Assembly (NCBI RefSeq): GCF_013623775.1
Contig: NZ_JABFAM010000008.1
Coordinates: 276,011-340,010 of the forward strand
DNA length: 64,000 bases
Reading direction: 5' to 3'
From: Rufibacter sp. XAAS-G3-1
Lineage (GTDB): Bacteria > Bacteroidota > Bacteroidia > Cytophagales > Hymenobacteraceae
A program made the position numbers and the translations under genes. Each line of letters starts with the position of its first letter. Position 1 is the stretch's first letter. The notes beneath the pieces were generated by a model, which saw only the letters and a list, made by a program, of their open reading frames with translations, ran no database searches and had not been told where the DNA came from. Positions 35,529-43,526 of the stretch are shown piece by piece.

Positions 35529-36998
35529 TCATGCAGACACCTTCACCACCGCTATCGCCACATCCGTGCGTACCTCCGGCACGGTGAAGCGACAGATTCC
35601 ATGCTGCGCTTCCACTTGAAACTGCTCTCGCATGACTCCTTCCAGCGTGTTCCAGGTAGTAATTTGGAAGTGCCCATCCCGTAAGCCGGGTATTTGTACT
35701 TCCACCGAGAGGGGGGATGCTTCTGGGTTCATGAGGCGCTTGCGTTGGTAGAGGGCATCGGTACGTAAGAGCCAGACCACGGCCTGCTGGTCATCGGCGC
35801 AGCCGAAAACGGCGAAGGCTGGTTGGGAGAGTTTGATTTCCTGGTTCAGGTTTTTCCGGCGGAAGGTGGGCCAGTGGATGAGGTTCAGGAAACCAGCCAT
35901 GTTCTTCTGGGCCACGCGCATGCCGGGCGTGAGGGTGTGCGGATGGCGGTTGGGCCAACGCATGCCACCGCCCGCCGCGCCCGAGGCCAGGTGCGCCCAC
36001 TGGATGTGCCGAAAATACTCATCGTCGAACTCCGGAGCTAAGGTGTGCTTTTTGTCTTTGAACAGATGAATGGGGCCGTGCTCGCTGTCAAAAAACGGGC
36101 GGTTCTCGGGGGCGTGTTCCAGGGCTTCGCGTACCAGTTCGCCTACTTTGATGGCCGAGTCTACCGTGTTTTTGGGGTAGTCTATGGTTTTGGCGTCATA
36201 GAAGTGGGTGTTGGCGAAATCAAGCAGGGGGTGCCGGAAAATGGTATCGGCGGTGTCTGGGTGCGTGTGCAGGATGGGCCCAAAAATAGAAACCGTCTGC
36301 GGGTGCGAACGGCCGTAGAGGCGCAGTTCCAGGTCGCGCACGTGCTGGCTCAACTCGGTGGCAGCGGCGGCGAAACCAGCCGAGCTGTTGCCCATGTGGG
36401 CAGGGTGCATCTCGTTCCAGAGATCCCAGGCGAAGAGTACGCCGCTGCCTCCCCAACGTTCTATCACAAACGTGAGCCGGGCTTTGATGGCCTTCATGGT
36501 ATCTGGGCACAGAAGCCATTGACCGCGCCCGGCGCAGGGGCCGCCCAGTTGCTTGTTGTACGGGTGGTATTTCCACTTGAGCCACATCCAGAAGGTGTCA
36601 TAGGGCGTTAGCAAAATACGTAGGCCGTACTTGGCGCAGAGGGCAAAGAGGTCGTCCCAGAGCTGAACCATGCGGGGGTTGAAGGTACCGGCGGGTTTCT
36701 CAAAGTAGCGGTGCTTCACTTGGGCGTACTCCAGCATGAGCCGCAGGCAGGTAACGCCGTGTTCTGCAAGGTAGGCCAGGTACTCTTCTACCGCTTGTAG
36801 GTCTTTCCGGCGGAACAAGCCCTCCAACTCGGGCCAGGTGATGGCATCGTTCTGACCAATGGGCGTCCAGGGTTGGCCGTCTTCAGTGATGAAATAGGGT
36901 GCATCTGGTGCCACTTGTACCCAGGGCAGAGAGGCAGTAACTGGTAGGGGGTGAATCTTAGAAGCAGGAGCAGGTTTTAAGAGGGAAGCTTGACGCAT
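35529..36998 (-). CDS. GH5-like (cellulase/mannanase-type) glycoside hydrolase
   Basis: The preferred start is the Met at 36998 (MRQASLLKPAP), giving 489 residues; the frame is open 32 codons further. A TIM barrel contains GLRILLTPYDTFWMW, the acid/base site FAWDLWNEMHP and a likely nucleophile in RPFFDSEHGPI. A C-terminal beta-sandwich-like part follows from about residue 400. No signal peptide is visible, unusual for a polysaccharide hydrolase, so it may act on intracellular glycan or be a non-secreted partner of the cluster. It is in the cluster region but read as a single leftward gene; the spacer to 37194 has no other gene. Confidence 0.85.
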   Translation of the reverse strand: MRQASLLKPAPASKIHPLPVTASLPWVQVAPDAPYFITEDGQPWTPIGQNDAITWPELEGLFRRKDLQAVEEYLAYLAEHGVTCLRLMLEYAQVKHRYFEKPAGTFNPRMVQLWDDLFALCAKYGLRILLTPYDTFWMWLKWKYHPYNKQLGGPCAGRGQWLLCPDTMKAIKARLTFVIERWGGSGVLFAWDLWNEMHPAHMGNSSAGFAAAATELSQHVRDLELRLYGRSHPQTVSIFGPILHTHPDTADTIFRHPLLDFANTHFYDAKTIDYPKNTVDSAIKVGELVREALEHAPENRPFFDSEHGPIHLFKDKKHTLAPEFDDEYFRHIQWAHLASGAAGGGMRWPNRHPHTLTPGMRVAQKNMAGFLNLIHWPTFRRKNLNQEIKLSQPAFAVFGCADDQQAVVWLLRTDALYQRKRLMNPEASPLSVEVQIPGLRDGHFQITTWNTLEGVMREQFQVEAQHGICRFTVPEVRTDVAIAVVKVSA

Positions 36999-37193
36999 GT
37001 TTCTTTGCTTGCTGTAAATCGTTGAATCCTGATCGGGAGGGATTTTATCTGCCGATGGGTTGGTGGTTTGAAAGCGTAATGGTGCCCTGTGCAATGTTCA
37101 TCTGGCTGGCAAAGTGGTTTCGCCTTGCGTGCCCAACGCAAAGTATACGGGCAGGGATGATGACTGACTGCTTAAAACGAAAGGGTTCGGGGC

Positions 37194-37916
37194 CTAGAAA
37201 AACAGCTCGGTCACCACAAAGGAAAAGACCGATATCACGAAGCCCACCATAAAGAAGATATAGGCAAACCGCAGGCTGGTGTACTTTTTCTGCAGAACCA
37301 GGCCCAGGTGGTAATTGTCTTTGATTAAGCTGCCATACAGCGTCTTCGGATTAGACATCATATCGGTGAATCCTTGCTCGTATTCCAGTAGGCTCATGCT
37401 GTGGAAATCCCCGAAGAACATGAGGTTGACCTTGTTGGCCGCCGGGTCAGGCTGAACGGGTTTGTTTTTCTTGATGCGGGGCATGGTCACTAGTATGGCT
37501 TGTACCATGGTGCTCAAAGAGGTAAGCAAAAACAAAATGCCCGGCACAATCAACTCCGGTTCAGTGTCCAATTTCCTGAACAGCACCGAAAGCAGGATGG
37601 AGACAATGATGGAGTTGATGGTCAGCAGAATATGCGCCTTGTTATCGGCCATGTCACTGAGCCGCATCTGGTTGGCGGCCGTGATCCGGAACATGGTCTC
37701 CACACCTTTTCTGGGCTTCTCTGTCTTGTCTTTCTTTCTCTTTTCGTCGGGAAGTTGACCCTCTTTCACTTCAGCCATCGCGCTGCTGTCTTTAAGCATA
37801 TTGGGGAGTTGGTACGCTGGATTGGGCAGAAGGAACGGGTGAAGGTTCTTCTGCGTTAAGTTCCTATACTTAGTTTTAGCGTTGTGGTTGAGGTCTGAAT
37901 CTAATTTCTTTCCCAA
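37194..37916 (-). CDS. Pycsar-type membrane effector (PycTM/DUF5706-like)
   Basis: 240 residues. After a basic, proline-containing N-terminal region (KRKKDKTEKPRKGVETMFR) come the block NQMRLSDMADNKAHILL and two spans (ILLTINSIIVSILLSVLF and IVPGILFLLTSLSTMVQAIL), a conserved middle segment (FFGDFHSMSLLEYEQGF) and a C-terminal span (FFMVGFVISVFSFVV). This is the pattern of the Pycsar effector family PycTM, membrane proteins that respond to cyclic pyrimidine nucleotides during phage defence. The HD domain often fused at the N-terminus is absent, and no cyclase gene lies nearby. Met at 37799 is an alternative start. It lies 33 bases downstream of a NUDIX gene on the same strand. Confidence 0.82.
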   Translation of the reverse strand: MGKKLDSDLNHNAKTKYRNLTQKNLHPFLLPNPAYQLPNMLKDSSAMAEVKEGQLPDEKRKKDKTEKPRKGVETMFRITAANQMRLSDMADNKAHILLTINSIIVSILLSVLFRKLDTEPELIVPGILFLLTSLSTMVQAILVTMPRIKKNKPVQPDPAANKVNLMFFGDFHSMSLLEYEQGFTDMMSNPKTLYGSLIKDNYHLGLVLQKKYTSLRFAYIFFMVGFVISVFSFVVTELFF

Positions 37917-37949
37917 TTCCGTTTCTGAGGCGTTTTCAGTTTTTCAGGC

Positions 37950-38528
37950 CTAAACCGCCTGAAGATGCCGGAGCGCCAGAAAGCACAACGCGACTGAGCC
38001 AGACACACAAACCTCGCCGTTCAGCACTTTATCCAGCACCTGGTCTACCGGTACCCGAACTACTTCAATGTCTTCGGTCACGTCCAGCGCCTGGGACTGC
38101 TCCACGCGTACGTTCAGCGCCAGAAATGCATAAATACGGCTGGTGTCTTTGGCTGGGTTATCGTACAACCGGGCCAGCGGAATAAGGTCTTGCGTGAGCA
38201 CGGCCCCGGTTTCCTCCCGTAACTCGCGGGTGGCGGCGTCCTCGGCTTTCTCCTCCTGCGGGAAGAAGGAACCGGCGGGCAATTCCAGAAAGATTTTACC
38301 GGCGGCGTGTTTGTACTGGCGCACAAAAAGCACTTCGTTCTGCTCCGTCACCGGGAAAATGTACGCGCCGCTGGGCCGCTCACTCACAAAGAAATCATCT
38401 ACCACGTGGCCGTTGGGCAGTTCCACCTCATCGCGGCGAAGGGTGTACCATTTGTGTTTATAGGCAATCTGGGAGCGAAGCAATCGCCAGGGGCGCGGGG
38501 TAGGCATGGTTTTAAACGGTTTGAGCAC
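37950..38528 (-). CDS. NUDIX hydrolase (ADP-ribose pyrophosphatase-like)
   Basis: 192 residues with the NUDIX box AEDAATRELREETGAVL in the pattern G-x5-E-x7-REUxEExGU, preceded by LELPAGSFFPQEE. The segment YIFPVTEQNEVLFVRQYKHAAGKIFLELPAG is typical of ADP-sugar pyrophosphatases. It hydrolyses a nucleoside diphosphate linked to another moiety in the cytoplasm. It may share a transcript with the Pycsar-type effector 33 bases downstream, which is not a known pairing. A family B palindrome with extended arms lies directly upstream. Confidence 0.93.
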   Translation of the reverse strand: MLKPFKTMPTPRPWRLLRSQIAYKHKWYTLRRDEVELPNGHVVDDFFVSERPSGAYIFPVTEQNEVLFVRQYKHAAGKIFLELPAGSFFPQEEKAEDAATRELREETGAVLTQDLIPLARLYDNPAKDTSRIYAFLALNVRVEQSQALDVTEDIEVVRVPVDQVLDKVLNGEVCVSGSVALCFLALRHLQAV

Positions 38529-38530
38529 AA

Positions 38531-38582
38531 AGATGCTCGTTTTTAGCCTTATTTCTAGAAAACGGGCTAAAAACGAGCATCT
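38531..38582. repeat. Family B palindrome with locus-specific outer arms
   Basis: AGATGCTCGTTTTTAGCC and its exact complement GGCTAAAAACGAGCATCT enclose TTATTTCTAGAAAACG. It sits just downstream of the methyltransferase stop codon region. Confidence 0.85.
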
Positions 38583-38596
38583 ATTCTGTCTTCATC

Positions 38597-39412
38597 TTAG
38601 CGGGTGAGGGTGCGGTTTTTCCCTTCCACTTTAGCCGCCACGGCTTCCTGCCAGGCTTGTCCGGTGGCCGAGAGCAGTTCAGAGCTGTTCCAAGTGTGCG
38701 TGCTGTTCTGGTTGTGGGGGTCTGGCTCGCAGAGGTAAATTTCGTGGTCGGGCTTTCCGGTTACTTTCAGACCGCAGGAACGCAGCATGGCCTCAATGCA
38801 CGCGTGGTTGGGGGCCCACCAGTTGGTGACATCACCGGCCAGTTTGTTTTCAATGAACGCCATTTTGGGGTAGCCTTTTTCCAGCATCACCTCGCGCTCG
38901 TTGAACTCAATGTCATTGGGGATTTCAGCGACCTCATCGCCCGGCATGGTCAGGGTCTGGAACACCATGAGGCGGGTGGTTTTCTGCGACAGAATATCCA
39001 GCGACAGCAGCGGGTAGCGCAGGTGGTACATCACGCCCATGTACCAGATAAGATCAAACTTTTCCTCTAAACGCGCCACGTCATAGACCTGCATCTGCCG
39101 GAACTCCGCCTTGTCCTCCAGCCCGAACTGCTGGGCCACCCAGGCCGCCTGGCGCAGGTAATGCGGATCTACGTCAATGCCCAGCACCTTCGCGCCGCGC
39201 TTGGCCAGTTCCATGGTGTAGAACCCGGCGTTGCAGCCCACGTCCAACACGCGCCAACCGGTCAGATCCTGCGGAATGTAATCTTTGATGTGTTCCCACT
39301 TGAACGAGGGAAAATCGCCTAAAGAATGGTTGGGGGCCGTTTGGGTGCCATCGGGAAGGTGCAGGTTATGAAACCAGGGGCCCAGTTGGGCTATTTCCTG
39401 TGTCAGGTTCAT
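38597..39412 (-). CDS. SAM-dependent methyltransferase, Rta_06860-like (TIGR04290 type, from memory)
   Basis: The preferred start is the Met at 39412 (MNLTQEIAQLGPWFHNLHLP), giving 271 residues; the frame is open 33 codons further. The class I methyltransferase motif I is RVLDVGCNAGFYTMELA, followed by VLGIDVDPHYLRQA and FDLIWYMGVMYHL. The N-terminus LGPWFHNLHLPDG...APNHSLGDFPSFKW is, as far as I remember, the hallmark of a methyltransferase family (TIGR04290) defined by its place in a conserved glycan cassette. It should methylate a sugar or lipid-linked precursor in the cytoplasm. Similar cassettes include CgeB-like transferases and GH39-epimerase fusions, as here. Confidence 0.85.
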   Translation of the reverse strand: MNLTQEIAQLGPWFHNLHLPDGTQTAPNHSLGDFPSFKWEHIKDYIPQDLTGWRVLDVGCNAGFYTMELAKRGAKVLGIDVDPHYLRQAAWVAQQFGLEDKAEFRQMQVYDVARLEEKFDLIWYMGVMYHLRYPLLSLDILSQKTTRLMVFQTLTMPGDEVAEIPNDIEFNEREVMLEKGYPKMAFIENKLAGDVTNWWAPNHACIEAMLRSCGLKVTGKPDHEIYLCEPDPHNQNSTHTWNSSELLSATGQAWQEAVAAKVEGKNRTLTR

Positions 39413-39667
39413 AGTGGTTGAGTACGTTAGGGAATGAATTCTACCGCTTCTACGGAAAACAGGATAGTAAAAGTTATATGTTTCTGGATCAGCAGGAAAA
39501 GGCTGTTTCATGGGATTGAAGCGCCCCCGCCAACCTCCTGGAACCTCCCGCTTGCCGTTTTAACGCAGTTTTCAGAAAATCAGGCTTTAAATGCTTCACA
39601 TCTTGGGAAGAACCTGTAACTTGATGCATACTTGTTTTTTCCTTTTGAAAGCCTTTAGAAATAGAAA

Positions 39668-40459
39668 ATGACCTTTAAAAGAACCCTGACTTTCCTGCTC
39701 TGTCTGGTGAGCGCATCGGTGTTCGCGCAGGACTGGAACAAAAAGAAATGCGCCGTGGTGCTCACCTATGACGATGCCCTCAACGTGCACCTGGACAAAG
39801 TAATTCCGGCGCTGGACTCCTTGAAACTGAAAGGCACTTTTTATCTGACCGCTGCCTCCCAGGAGTTCACCAAACGGTTGCCCGAGTGGAAAAAGGCCGC
39901 CGCCAACAAGCACGAACTCGCCAACCATACCCTTTTCCACCCCTGTGACGGGAGCCAACCCGGCCGCAGCTTCGTCACCGCAGACTATGATTTAGCCACC
40001 TACTCGGTGCGCCGGATCACCGATGAAATCAAGATGACCAATGCGGCCTTGGAAGCGTTGGACGGCAAGAAAGAGCGCACCTTCGCCTACCCCTGCGGCG
40101 ATACCCAGGTAGCCGGTGTTTCTTACGTGGAAGGCCTAAAAGGAGAATTAGTGGCCGCCCGCGGCGTACAAGGTGTCTACGTGCCTAAAAACACGGCTGA
40201 CCTGTACAATGTGGGCTCGTTCATGATCAACGGACAGACCGGAGACGAACTGATTGCCTTGGTAAAGAAAGCCATGGAAACCAACCGCATGGTTGTGTTC
40301 CTGTTCCACGGCGTGGGCGGGGAGCATTCCTTGAATGTATCGCTGGAGGCGCACCGGCAATTGATTCAGTTTCTGAAGAAGAACGAGAAAGATATCTGGA
40401 ACACCACGTTTATAGAAGCTGCCAAGCACATGAAAGCGACGGCCTCGGCAAAGAAGTAA
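39668..40459 (+). CDS. Secreted polysaccharide deacetylase (NodB domain, CE4)
   Basis: 263 residues with a signal peptide (LTFLLCLVSASVFAQ). The NodB motif 1 appears as VVLTYDDAL (Asp-Asp pair), and the metal-binding motif 2 as ELANHTLFHPCD (H-x3-H). Further blocks are RTFAYPCGD and MVVFLFHGVGG. It removes acetyl groups from an N-acetylated glycan in the periplasm or outside the cell, a fit with modification of the glycan made by this cluster. It ends 18 bases before a strong palindromic terminator. Confidence 0.92.
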   Translation: MTFKRTLTFLLCLVSASVFAQDWNKKKCAVVLTYDDALNVHLDKVIPALDSLKLKGTFYLTAASQEFTKRLPEWKKAAANKHELANHTLFHPCDGSQPGRSFVTADYDLATYSVRRITDEIKMTNAALEALDGKKERTFAYPCGDTQVAGVSYVEGLKGELVAARGVQGVYVPKNTADLYNVGSFMINGQTGDELIALVKKAMETNRMVVFLFHGVGGEHSLNVSLEAHRQLIQFLKKNEKDIWNTTFIEAAKHMKATASAKK

Positions 40460-40477
40460 TCTGGTTTCTGGTTGTAG

Positions 40478-40540
40478 AAATCCCCTGTGTTTTGAGGCTG
40501 TTTTTAATGAAACAGCCTCAAAACACAGGGGATTTTTGTA
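40478..40540 (+). terminator. Family B palindrome acting as terminator of the deacetylase gene
   Basis: Perfect 26-base arms (AAATCCCCTGTGTTTTGAGG... and complement), 6-base loop, followed by TTTTTG. Confidence 0.88.
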
Positions 40541-40641
40541 GTTACTATTGTTCTCTCTATTGATGTCTTTTTTAATTTATTGACGTCTTTTACTTTGCCG
40601 CTTTCTGCTATTGCCTCTTCATCTTATACCTTCTTCATCTT

Positions 40642-40731
40642 TGTCATCCTGAAAGGAACTTGTGGGCGAACTAGAAAGGCTTCTTAGTAAGCGCTACTGC
40701 AGTTTGCTCACAAGTTCCTTTCAGGATGACA
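40642..40731. repeat. Family D fold-back element
   Basis: Arms TGTCATCCTGAAAGGAACTT... and complement AAGTTCCTTTCAGGATGACA, nearly perfect. The rest of 40541-40765 has no gene. Confidence 0.88.
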
Positions 40732-40765
40732 GGAGGGGGCAAGACCACAGAGGTTGGGAGAGCGT

Positions 40766-41638
40766 CTAGAAATACGCGGCATACTGTTTCGGCAGTTCGT
40801 CTAGTTCTTTGATCAGGATGTCTTTATAGTACACCTCGGCGGCTTCGCTCTGGATCTGGATTTTGCCTTTGGTGAGCGGCACGGCTTTTCCGTTCTCTAC
40901 GTAGCGCGAGTTGTGCAGCACCATCACCACGTGCCCGTTCACAATGTGCAGACTTTTGCCTTGGAAGCAAATCAATTCTATCTCAGTCCAGTCTTCGGTT
41001 TTGCTTTCGTGGTTTTCGCTGCGGAGGCAGAAACCGTCCCGGCCCGAGCCGGTGCCCATGCCGATAAACGGCTGTTTTGCATCTGCCACGGCATTCATCA
41101 TGCCTTCGGGAATGAACGCGCGGATGTCAATGGCGGAGTTGGCGATGCTCCAGTAATCGCCGGTGTGGCCCTCCATGATCTGGAATTCCTGCGAGAGCAT
41201 CCAGGCGCGCCAGTAATCCACGCCAGATTTTCCGATGGAGTGGTACAGTACGCCGGAATCTTTCAACAAGTCTTTCCTAGGCTCGAACTTGTTCTGGCCC
41301 CATTTGTATTTCAGCTTTAGGTGGTAGTTCTCGTACTCTTGTTTGGTGTACACGCACCCGTAAATTTCGCCGCTCACCTTCAGCATTGGTTCACCTTTCT
41401 CCTCTATGTAGGTAAACACCGTCTGGCCTTTCTGGTTGTAGCCTACAGGCGCAATTTCTTTCCCTTGCGCATCTACCGGCAGCTTGCCGTTGTAGCCCAG
41501 TTTATGCCGGTAGCTTAAATAGGTTTCCCATTGCGCTAGGTTTTTGTCCAGCAGGGGCGTCCATCCATTTTTAGGCAGAAAGGAAAACAAACCGAGGCAG
41601 GCGAGCAGGCAGGCAATAAGCCTAAGTTCCGTCTTCAT
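40766..41638 (-). CDS. DUF1080 (3-keto-disaccharide hydrolase domain) secreted protein
   Basis: The preferred start is the Met at 41638 (MKTELRLIACLLACLGLFSF), giving 290 residues with a signal peptide. The DUF1080 concanavalin-like fold is shown by NYHLKLKYKWGQNKF, SGVLYHSIGKSG, EFQIMEGHTGDYW, WTEIELICFQGKSLHIVNG and the ending KGKIQIQSEAAEVYYKDI. Members bind or cleave keto-disaccharides outside the cytoplasm. It follows, on the minus strand, the CgeB-like gene at 42027. Together with the deacetylase it forms the secreted part of the cluster. Confidence 0.9.
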   Translation of the reverse strand: MKTELRLIACLLACLGLFSFLPKNGWTPLLDKNLAQWETYLSYRHKLGYNGKLPVDAQGKEIAPVGYNQKGQTVFTYIEEKGEPMLKVSGEIYGCVYTKQEYENYHLKLKYKWGQNKFEPRKDLLKDSGVLYHSIGKSGVDYWRAWMLSQEFQIMEGHTGDYWSIANSAIDIRAFIPEGMMNAVADAKQPFIGMGTGSGRDGFCLRSENHESKTEDWTEIELICFQGKSLHIVNGHVVMVLHNSRYVENGKAVPLTKGKIQIQSEAAEVYYKDILIKELDELPKQYAAYF

Positions 41639-42026
41639 AGGGTAGAGGAGTGGATGAGATGTAGATGGTGATTGTGAAATGTTTTTCAGAAATCCCAACT
41701 AAAGTAAGCATAAAAAGAGAAAGCTTACTGCCAGAAAAGGAAGCTTATCATAGCTTGTTTCTTGTTTTAACAAATGAATTTCTCCGTTTCCTATGGGAGA
41801 GAAAGCCATTTTATCGTATTCAGCTCACCCACCAGCAGGTACCAGCCACAGATTTCTCCGTTCCCGTGCGGGTGTAGTATATCGGGTTAATGGGCGTAAC
41901 AGTACGTTGCTTCGGTAAGCTTGTTCTGTTCGGGTATGACCTTGTGAATAATTCAGTACAAAACGTTTTGGGCCTGTTTTTTCCAAAACAGGCCCAAAAC
42001 CGGCATTCACGTAGGTTGAAGCAAAA
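41639..42026. repeat. Spacer with family B palindrome
   Basis: The palindrome at 41965-42000 has 16-base arms GTTTTGGGCCTGTTTT / AAAACAGGCCCAAAAC. Apart from it I see no gene or signal. Confidence 0.75.
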
Positions 42027-43154
42027 CTAACTGCCTAACCTCATTTCTTCTTCCCCACTCAGAACTCCAGACTCAGGACTCAGGACTCCCACCACGTAGC
42101 TTTCCAACTCCTGCGCCCGGTGCGCAGCGGTGTGGTGGGCCAACACTTTCTGGCGGGCGCGTTCGCCAATGGCGAGGCGTTCTTCTTCAGGTAAGTCAAT
42201 CAGGAAACCCAGCGTGTCTTCGGCGGAGTAGGAGACCAGAATCTCTGTCCCGAATGCAAACAGTTCCTCCAGGCCGTCCCAGTAATCAGAGATGATGGGC
42301 GTCCCACAGGCGGCGGCTTCAAAGAGGCGCACGCTGGGCGAGTAACCGGCGGCAATCATGTCGGCGCGGGTGATGTTCTGGGCGAAGCGCTGCTGGTTGT
42401 AGAATTTGCGGTGCTCGGCGGGCGGCAAGTGATGGATGTAGGCACAGTTCTCCGGCCACTGAATGGAAGCGGGGTACTGCGGGCCAGCCACCACGAAGGA
42501 GCCCAGTGGCCACGCGCGGGCGGCGTCCAGCATCAGTTTCTCCAAGGGCGGCTGGCGGTCATCGGAGTACGTGCCCAGGTAGCCTAAGTCCCACACTTTC
42601 TCTTCCTGCGGCTCAGGGAAGTACAGCTCGGGGTCAAACGAGCAGTACAGCGGCCGGGCCATGGGCGAACCGAATTCCTTTTCCAGTTTCTCCAGCGTAG
42701 GGCCGCCAGTGAACGACAAGTACATATCGTACTGCGGAATAAGGCGCGGGTGCAGGTATTCGTAATCTTCGCGGGCCAGTTTGGCCAAGGTCACCGGCGT
42801 GTCAATGTCATAAAAACCAGTCACCCCCTGCGCCGTCTGGATGGCCCATTCGCCCACAGCCACCCCCTCGGGCACGTATGAACCTACCAACACGAAATCA
42901 GCTTCGCGCACCTGCTCGGTAAAGCGGGCCTGCAACTCTTCCAGGGTTTGGTACAGCTCGGTTTGGCAGTACTCCGGATTAGGTAAATCACGGTTAGAGG
43001 CGTACCACGGCACATCGCGCTCCAGGAACAGGATGTGGTGACCCCGGTTGCGCAACTCGCGCACCAAGCCTCTAAACGTGGTGGCGTGCCCGTTGCCCCA
43101 GCTGGAGGTAATGGACAAGCCCAGGATGACGATGTTCAAGGATTTTTGACTCAT
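42027..43154 (-). CDS. CgeB-like glycosyltransferase (copy 1)
   Basis: 375 residues. The N-terminal Rossmann domain opens with LNIVILGLSITSSWGNGHATTFRGL, and the C-terminal domain carries DMIAAGYSPSVRLFEAAACG followed by PIISDYWDGLEELF, the acidic nucleotide-sugar site of the Glyco_trans_1_2/CgeB group. It is a GT-B glycosyltransferase expected in the cytoplasm, adding a sugar of unknown type. It is paralogous to the proteins at 43527 and 44647. The C-terminal tail LSPESGVLSGEEEMRLGS is encoded by a short GACTCAGGACTC-type tandem repeat, not seen in the paralogues. A family B palindrome lies at 43188-43223 upstream. Confidence 0.88.
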   Translation of the reverse strand: MSQKSLNIVILGLSITSSWGNGHATTFRGLVRELRNRGHHILFLERDVPWYASNRDLPNPEYCQTELYQTLEELQARFTEQVREADFVLVGSYVPEGVAVGEWAIQTAQGVTGFYDIDTPVTLAKLAREDYEYLHPRLIPQYDMYLSFTGGPTLEKLEKEFGSPMARPLYCSFDPELYFPEPQEEKVWDLGYLGTYSDDRQPPLEKLMLDAARAWPLGSFVVAGPQYPASIQWPENCAYIHHLPPAEHRKFYNQQRFAQNITRADMIAAGYSPSVRLFEAAACGTPIISDYWDGLEELFAFGTEILVSYSAEDTLGFLIDLPEEERLAIGERARQKVLAHHTAAHRAQELESYVVGVLSPESGVLSGEEEMRLGS

Positions 43155-43187
43155 ACTGGTATCAGATATCAGGTATCAAGACTTTTT

Positions 43188-43223
43188 GTTTTCGGGCTGT
43201 TTTCACAAAGACAGCCCGAAAAC
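43188..43223. repeat. Family B palindrome
   Basis: GTTTTCGGGCTGT / ACAGCCCGAAAAC around a 10-base loop. Another, less regular copy lies at about 43484-43523. Confidence 0.8.
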
Positions 43224-43261
43224 GGTGACGGAAACTACTTGCTCGTAATTCGCTCCTTCTT

Positions 43262-43430
43262 TTGCTCTTTCGCAGTTACCAATGTTGCTCTTTCGGATTT
43301 CTTAATCCGAAAGTCCACTGTGGGGGATTTCCTAATCCCCGCGCCAGCAATTCCCGCCCATGGTTCCCGGCGGATTGATAAACCCGCGACAAATGATTCG
43401 GGATTGAAATCCCGAACAGCAGAATACATA
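43262..43430 (-). repeat. Variant family A element with GGATT/AATCC stem core
   Basis: Four hairpins in the same order and with the same connecting sequences as copy 5 at 63557-63725 (GCTCTTTCGGA..., GGGGA..., CCCATGGTTCCCGGCGGA..., TTCGGGA...). The stems read CTTTCGGATT/AATCCGAAAG (43290-43313), GGGGATT/AATCCCC (43323-43340), CGGATT/AACCCG and TTCGGGATT/AATCCCGAA (43397-43416). The rest of 43155-43526 has only family B copies. Confidence 0.85.
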
Positions 43431-43526
43431 TTTCAGCTTTTAGCAGACCAGTAAAAGCGCGTCAGCACGCACTGCTGAGTTCCGTTTCAGGCCTACTTTT
43501 CTGAAAGCAGCCCCAAAACGGAAGTG

